Source: Oscillospiraceae bacterium (GTDB taxonomy: Bacteria > Bacillota > Clostridia > Oscillospirales > Oscillospiraceae). From it: 5,404 nt of DNA. Positions 5,382 through 5,404 of the stretch are shown one piece after another. Each line of letters begins with the position of its first letter. The stretch's first letter is position 1. A program made the translations under genes and the position numbers. Location: contig JAFXBH010000186.1 of NCBI GenBank assembly GCA_017521875.1, forward strand, positions 1 to 5,404, in the 5' to 3' direction. Below the pieces are notes generated by a model. The model ran no database searches, was not told where the DNA came from, and was given only the letters and a program-made list of their open reading frames with translations.

Positions 5382-5404
5382 GGCGGAGTGAGAGGGATTT
5401 GAAC
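5381..5404 (-). tRNA. 3' end of a tRNA gene, probably tRNA-Ser (partial)
   Basis: The minus strand gives the 3' 24 bases of a tRNA, positions 53-76: G53, T-loop TTCAAAT, T-stem strand CCCTC, acceptor strand TCACTCC, discriminator G73 and an encoded CCA. Everything upstream, including the anticodon, lies beyond the window. The predicted 5' acceptor strand is GGAGTGA. The GGAG-type start with G73 fits bacterial tRNA-Ser best, but Asn, Asp and Trp tRNAs also carry G73, so the identity is inferred. A terminator abuts the CCA end, so this is the last gene of its transcript. Confidence 0.88.

Noticed and set aside
5282..5404. Plus-strand open frame MICQTPSCQV... running off the window end
   Set aside because: It has no ribosome binding site, crosses the terminator, and its end (FWRSERDLN) is simply the antisense of the tRNA T-arm and acceptor stem, a common source of spurious small proteins.

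Overview
The window looks like ordinary core chromosome of a Gram-positive anaerobe of the Clostridia, most likely an Oscillospiraceae/Ruminococcaceae-type gut bacterium. The evidence is strong AAGGAG-type ribosome binding sites, sigma-A-like promoters, Rho-independent hairpins after nearly every transcription unit, a clostridial-type LuxS, and a membrane-anchored NodB-like protein of a kind I associate with clostridial genomes. This placement is inferred from protein character only. There is no insertion sequence, CRISPR array, prophage gene or toxin-antitoxin pair.

Layout. Positions 3-95 hold the last 30 codons of a plus-strand gene, probably a DNA/RNA non-specific (DNA-entry type) endonuclease. 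It is followed after 32 bases by uvrB (128-2092, plus), the damage-verification helicase of nucleotide excision repair. uvrB ends in a perfect bidirectional terminator (2091-2117) shared with a convergent minus-strand unit. That unit reads, in transcription order, from a near-consensus promoter at 3845-3873 through a 476-residue membrane-anchored polysaccharide-deacetylase-like protein (2380-3810), a hairpin (2349-2374), and a 71-residue DUF1653 protein (2116-2331). Diverging from the same 171-base intergenic region, a promoter at 3924-3952 drives luxS (3982-4458) and mtnN/pfs (4470-5183), which end in another hairpin terminator (5192-5219). The last 180 bases hold AT-rich intergenic DNA with two palindromes, a terminator, and the 3' end of a minus-strand tRNA gene, probably tRNA-Ser, running off the window at 5404.

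How the genes work together. MtnN splits S-adenosylhomocysteine to S-ribosylhomocysteine plus adenine, and LuxS splits S-ribosylhomocysteine to homocysteine plus DPD, the precursor of autoinducer-2. The two-gene operon is therefore a complete SAH-detoxification and AI-2 module. The nuclease fragment and uvrB may form a second small unit concerned with DNA.

The most interesting object is the 476-residue protein. It has the architecture of the clostridial anchored polysaccharide deacetylases, but the acidic pair and both histidines expected to hold the catalytic metal appear to be replaced, so it reads as a probable pseudoenzyme. I did not find a clearly new multi-gene system; the other points of interest are regulatory.
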